Source: Caldisphaera lagunensis DSM 15908
GTDB taxonomy: Archaea > Thermoproteota > Thermoprotei_A > Sulfolobales > Acidilobaceae
Assembly: GCF_000317795.1 (NCBI RefSeq)
Contig: NC_019791.1
Span: forward strand, 806,001-870,000
Length of the DNA: 64,000 nt
Direction of reading: 5' to 3'
Positions 61,934 through 64,000 of this stretch are shown here, piece by piece. Within the stretch, counting starts at the first letter, position 1. Each line of letters starts with the position of its first letter. The notes beneath the pieces were generated by a model. That model was given only the letters and a program-made list of their open reading frames with translations, made no database searches and was not told the origin of the DNA. A program made the position numbers and the translations under genes.

Positions 61934-62409
61934 TGAATGTTAGACAATATTTATTGATTCCATTAGCTATATTTGTATTTTCTATATTGATACTGGGATT
62001 TGTTTACCCATTGATGTTAAATGGAATAGGCTTAATTGCTAAAAATAATGCGGAAGGAAGCTTAATAATAATTAATGGAACTATAATAGGATCTTATTTG
62101 ATAGCAGGGAAAATAAATAATAGTGCGTTCTTTTGGGCTAATTATAATAATTCTTTTGTATCAGGATATGATCCTTATATAACGGTTAATCAAGCTTTAA
62201 GCCAAGTAAATAGGATAAGCAATTCAACTGGAATTTCTAAACAATTTTTAATAAATATAATATATGAAAATTCTGAGCAAATAGAGGAGCAAGATCTTTT
62301 TATATTCTCTCCAGGACAAAGAGTTGTTAATGTAATGGAGTTGAATGCAATATTGATAAGAAAATATCCTAATATATATGATAAATATTTGAAATTAAAT
62401 TCAAAATAA
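61933..62409 (+). CDS. kdpC: Potassium-transporting ATPase subunit C
   Basis: 158 residues. One N-terminal membrane helix (about 6-28, with LILGFVYPLML) and a soluble part with the KdpC elements GSYLIAGKINNSAFFWAN, SGYDPYITVNQALSQVNRIS and NVMELNAILIRKYP. It stabilises the KdpABC complex. It begins inside the kdpB stop. No kdpDE regulators follow, so control must be different. Confidence 0.92.
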   Translation: MNVRQYLLIPLAIFVFSILILGFVYPLMLNGIGLIAKNNAEGSLIIINGTIIGSYLIAGKINNSAFFWANYNNSFVSGYDPYITVNQALSQVNRISNSTGISKQFLINIIYENSEQIEEQDLFIFSPGQRVVNVMELNAILIRKYPNIYDKYLKLNSK

Positions 62410-62474
62410 TTCTTTATATAAATAATACATTTTTAAATTAACATTTAAAATTGTTTTTAACATTAATTATCTAG

Positions 62475-62564
62475 GTGGTAAAAATCAGCATATTAGACAT
62501 AATATTCATAGTATTTTTATTAGTATCAGGAGGGGTGTTATTCAGGTCCCTTTTAAAATCGTAA
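62475..62564 (+). CDS. Possible KdpF-like small membrane peptide
   Basis: 29 codons with one hydrophobic helix (LDIIFIVFLLVSGGVLF) and a basic end (RSLLKS), the size and layout of KdpF. It lies 65 nt after kdpC. CTAGGTGGT before it is the same ribosome-binding site as in front of kdpA. The exact start is unclear: GTG 62475 overlaps the site, and the codon at the normal distance is ATC 62484. KdpF normally precedes kdpA, so this order would be new. The call rests on size, hydrophobicity and location. Confidence 0.45.
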   Translation: MVKISILDIIFIVFLLVSGGVLFRSLLKS

Positions 62565-62752
62565 CTTATATTTATATTCAAGGATTCGTATCTTTTAATA
62601 ATAACAAACTTCTTGAGAACTTATAAACAAAAAGAAATTAAATAGCTAACTAAGAAAAATATTCTAATGCATCTCTACTAAAATATTGATATAAATTGAT
62701 TAGTTTTAAAATTTATAAATTAATAAAATTATAATTTTATTTATTTATTAAA

Positions 62753-63850
62753 TTATTTTTTATTGATATTTAATATTTTCTCTAATTTATCTCTAATATA
62801 TTGTTGTGAAACATCTTTAATATTTTCTAGATGATTTGCCATGTTAATGCTTTTTTCATATACTAGGAGAGAAATTATTTCATCATTTGATAATCCTCTT
62901 GATTGTAAATAAAACAATACATCATCGCTGACCCTATATTGCGCTGATCTATGAGTTGCAGAAATTACATCCCCAGTTTCTATTTTCATCATAGGCATTG
63001 TATATGCCTTAGCAGCATCTCCTAAGATTAAGGCTTCTACTAAAAATTTAGACTTGCTTTTTTTAGCATCATATGTTATTACTGCAGTACCTCTAACAGA
63101 TGATAAAGAGGAGTCAAATGCAAAGCCAAGACCTGAAATATCGCTATCAGAGTTCTTACCAACTTGAATTGTATCAATTATATTATCAACCCTAGTGTTT
63201 TTATATGAGAAAGATAATGAGTTATGTTTTAAAATTGAGTTTTCAAATAGCACAGCTTTTTCTTCTATTCTATTCATAGATGTAGGTGTTGAAAATGTAA
63301 GGGAATTCATAGAAGAGGAATCATATAAGGCTTTCCTTATTAAATATACAGTAGGATATTTAATGTCTGGATTTAATAATAATGCAACATTTGATTTTGA
63401 TTTTCTATGTGCATTTATCTCGACAGCGGTTGAGCCTGGAGATTTTCTTTCATCATATAAAATAAGAGAAACATCTGCGCCTTCCTTTATATTTATTATT
63501 AAGTGTTGTGAAACCCAGCTCTCGCTTTCACTATTGCAAAAAGATATTTTATATATACCAGAATCTAAGGTAATTTCATTAATTTCTTTTAAATAATAAA
63601 AATGATATCCTGCAATCTTACTTTCTTCAGGCATTATTAGCTTAGGTTCATATGTCCTATTGGTATTTCCACATTTACCAACTATATAATCAAATTTTCC
63701 TTCAGGAATCTTAAAAGTTGCTTCGCTTTGATTTTTCAATATCTTTTCATATTGATTCCAATCAGTATAATATTTTGTTGTTGGTGAGTCCCCTATATCT
63801 TGCCATTTAATTTTATTTAATTTATTGATGTCTACAGTTATTGAACTCAA
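62753..63850 (-). CDS. sufD: SufD/SufB-family Fe-S assembly protein
   Basis: About 365 residues. Beta-helical SufD core: GKNSDSDISGLGFAFDSSLSSVRG with later ATHRSAQYRVSDDVLFYLQSRGLSNDEI, the family C-terminal signature. It is a scaffold partner of SufBCD for building Fe-S clusters, needed for the many Fe-S proteins in this window. It is slightly short and diverged for SufD. TTG 63850 is preferred (GGTGAT 4 nt upstream). GTG 63859 overlaps the sufB stop. Confidence 0.85.
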   Translation of the reverse strand: MSSITVDINKLNKIKWQDIGDSPTTKYYTDWNQYEKILKNQSEATFKIPEGKFDYIVGKCGNTNRTYEPKLIMPEESKIAGYHFYYLKEINEITLDSGIYKISFCNSESESWVSQHLIINIKEGADVSLILYDERKSPGSTAVEINAHRKSKSNVALLLNPDIKYPTVYLIRKALYDSSSMNSLTFSTPTSMNRIEEKAVLFENSILKHNSLSFSYKNTRVDNIIDTIQVGKNSDSDISGLGFAFDSSLSSVRGTAVITYDAKKSKSKFLVEALILGDAAKAYTMPMMKIETGDVISATHRSAQYRVSDDVLFYLQSRGLSNDEIISLLVYEKSINMANHLENIKDVSQQYIRDKLEKILNINKK

Positions 63851-63855
63851 TATAA

Positions 63856-64000
63856 TCACCCTACGCTTCCGAATTCGCTGAACTCCATTCCTATGACTCT
63901 TGTTAATATGCTAACTGTTTCTAATGGCAAGCTTTTTAATACATCCCTTATAAATCCATTTACTATTAATGCCTTAGCTTCCCCTTCTCTAATCCCTCTA
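63856..64000 (-). CDS. sufB: SufB Fe-S assembly scaffold (C-terminal part)
   Basis: Minus-strand frame open from the window edge to a TGA at 63856-63858. About 48 residues are visible: RGIREGEAKALIVNGFIRDVLKSLP and later SILTRVIGMEFSEF. The opening matches the C-terminal RGI/GL-x-EEEA-x-x-L-x-x-GF of SufB. The main body lies outside the window. The stop is 5 nt before the sufD start, so the two genes form an operon. Confidence 0.8.
   Translation of the reverse strand, partial: RGIREGEAKALIVNGFIRDVLKSLPLETVSILTRVIGMEFSEFGSVG

Noticed and set aside
1-64000. CRISPR arrays, intact insertion sequences or prophage
   Set aside because: No regularly spaced repeats, complete transposase genes or phage structural genes were found.

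Overview
The window is AT-rich, gene-dense archaeal DNA. Reverse gyrase (4259-7888) points to a hyperthermophile. Reverse gyrase, an Alba-family chromatin protein, archaeal ribosomal proteins L2 and S8e, the archaeal mevalonate-branch enzyme isopentenyl phosphate kinase, an AGOG DNA glycosylase and a Ced-type DNA-import cluster together indicate a thermophilic crenarchaeon (Thermoproteota). A low-GC genus such as Caldisphaera (Acidilobales) would fit, but the sequence alone does not prove a genus. Ribosome-binding sites are very regular: GGTGA/GGGGA-like, 4-6 nt before ATG, GTG or TTG. I used this to move many starts inward.

Layout. 1-3724: the tail of an HhH-glycosylase-like gene, a small winged-helix protein, a nucleoside phosphorylase, an MFS carrier and a UspA protein. 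3791-3929: one clear and one possible C/D-box guide RNA. 3928-7888: Alba and reverse gyrase. 8238-13258: a large solute-binding protein with a PKD-like domain, divergent from an S9 peptidase. 13312-19247: a redox block with a NuoEF-like protein, a NuoG-like protein without the formate-dehydrogenase active-site Cys, a polyferredoxin and a tungsten aldehyde:ferredoxin oxidoreductase. 19320-26436: carriers and metabolic enzymes (NCS1, MFS, an amidino-hydrolase, a ThDP enzyme, an Fe-alcohol dehydrogenase and an SCP2 protein).

26566-30879 looks like a nitric-oxide module: an HTH_10 regulator sits between a YwiC-like membrane protein and a quinol-type NO reductase, and both of those genes carry the same CCTAA-N4-TTAGG element at the same distance from the start codon. 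31068-32648 encodes small membrane proteins, including a VKOR. 32810-35424 is memo-GHMP-ipk, where the GHMP protein stands in the mevalonate-kinase position but lacks the kinase glycine loop. 35456-37967 has a thioredoxin-fold protein between two 55-bp direct repeats and a gene-poor, possibly decayed stretch. 38009-42920: an aldo-keto reductase, two MFS carriers, a Pyrococcus-type ferredoxin, a hemerythrin and tRNA-Val(GAC).

43572-46026 encodes a PurM-like protein and ThiD-ThiN. 46027-49868 (minus) reads cedA1-cedA-cedB-rpl2, with a pilin-like hairpin repeated at the front of CedA. 49972-56472 includes a CE4 deacetylase, spermidine synthase, S8e, AGOG, ThiL, a cis-prenyltransferase and a GT-B glycosyltransferase. 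56548-58085 is two-subunit class I fumarase. 58203-62564 is the Kdp potassium pump with a possible KdpF peptide. The window ends in sufD and the 3' end of sufB.

Most interesting points: the pilin-CedA duplication; the paired operators around the NO-reductase regulator; a run of genes whose ribosome-binding site points to a non-ATG/GTG/TTG codon; the degenerate mevalonate-kinase homolog; and the C/D RNA packed between uspA and alba.
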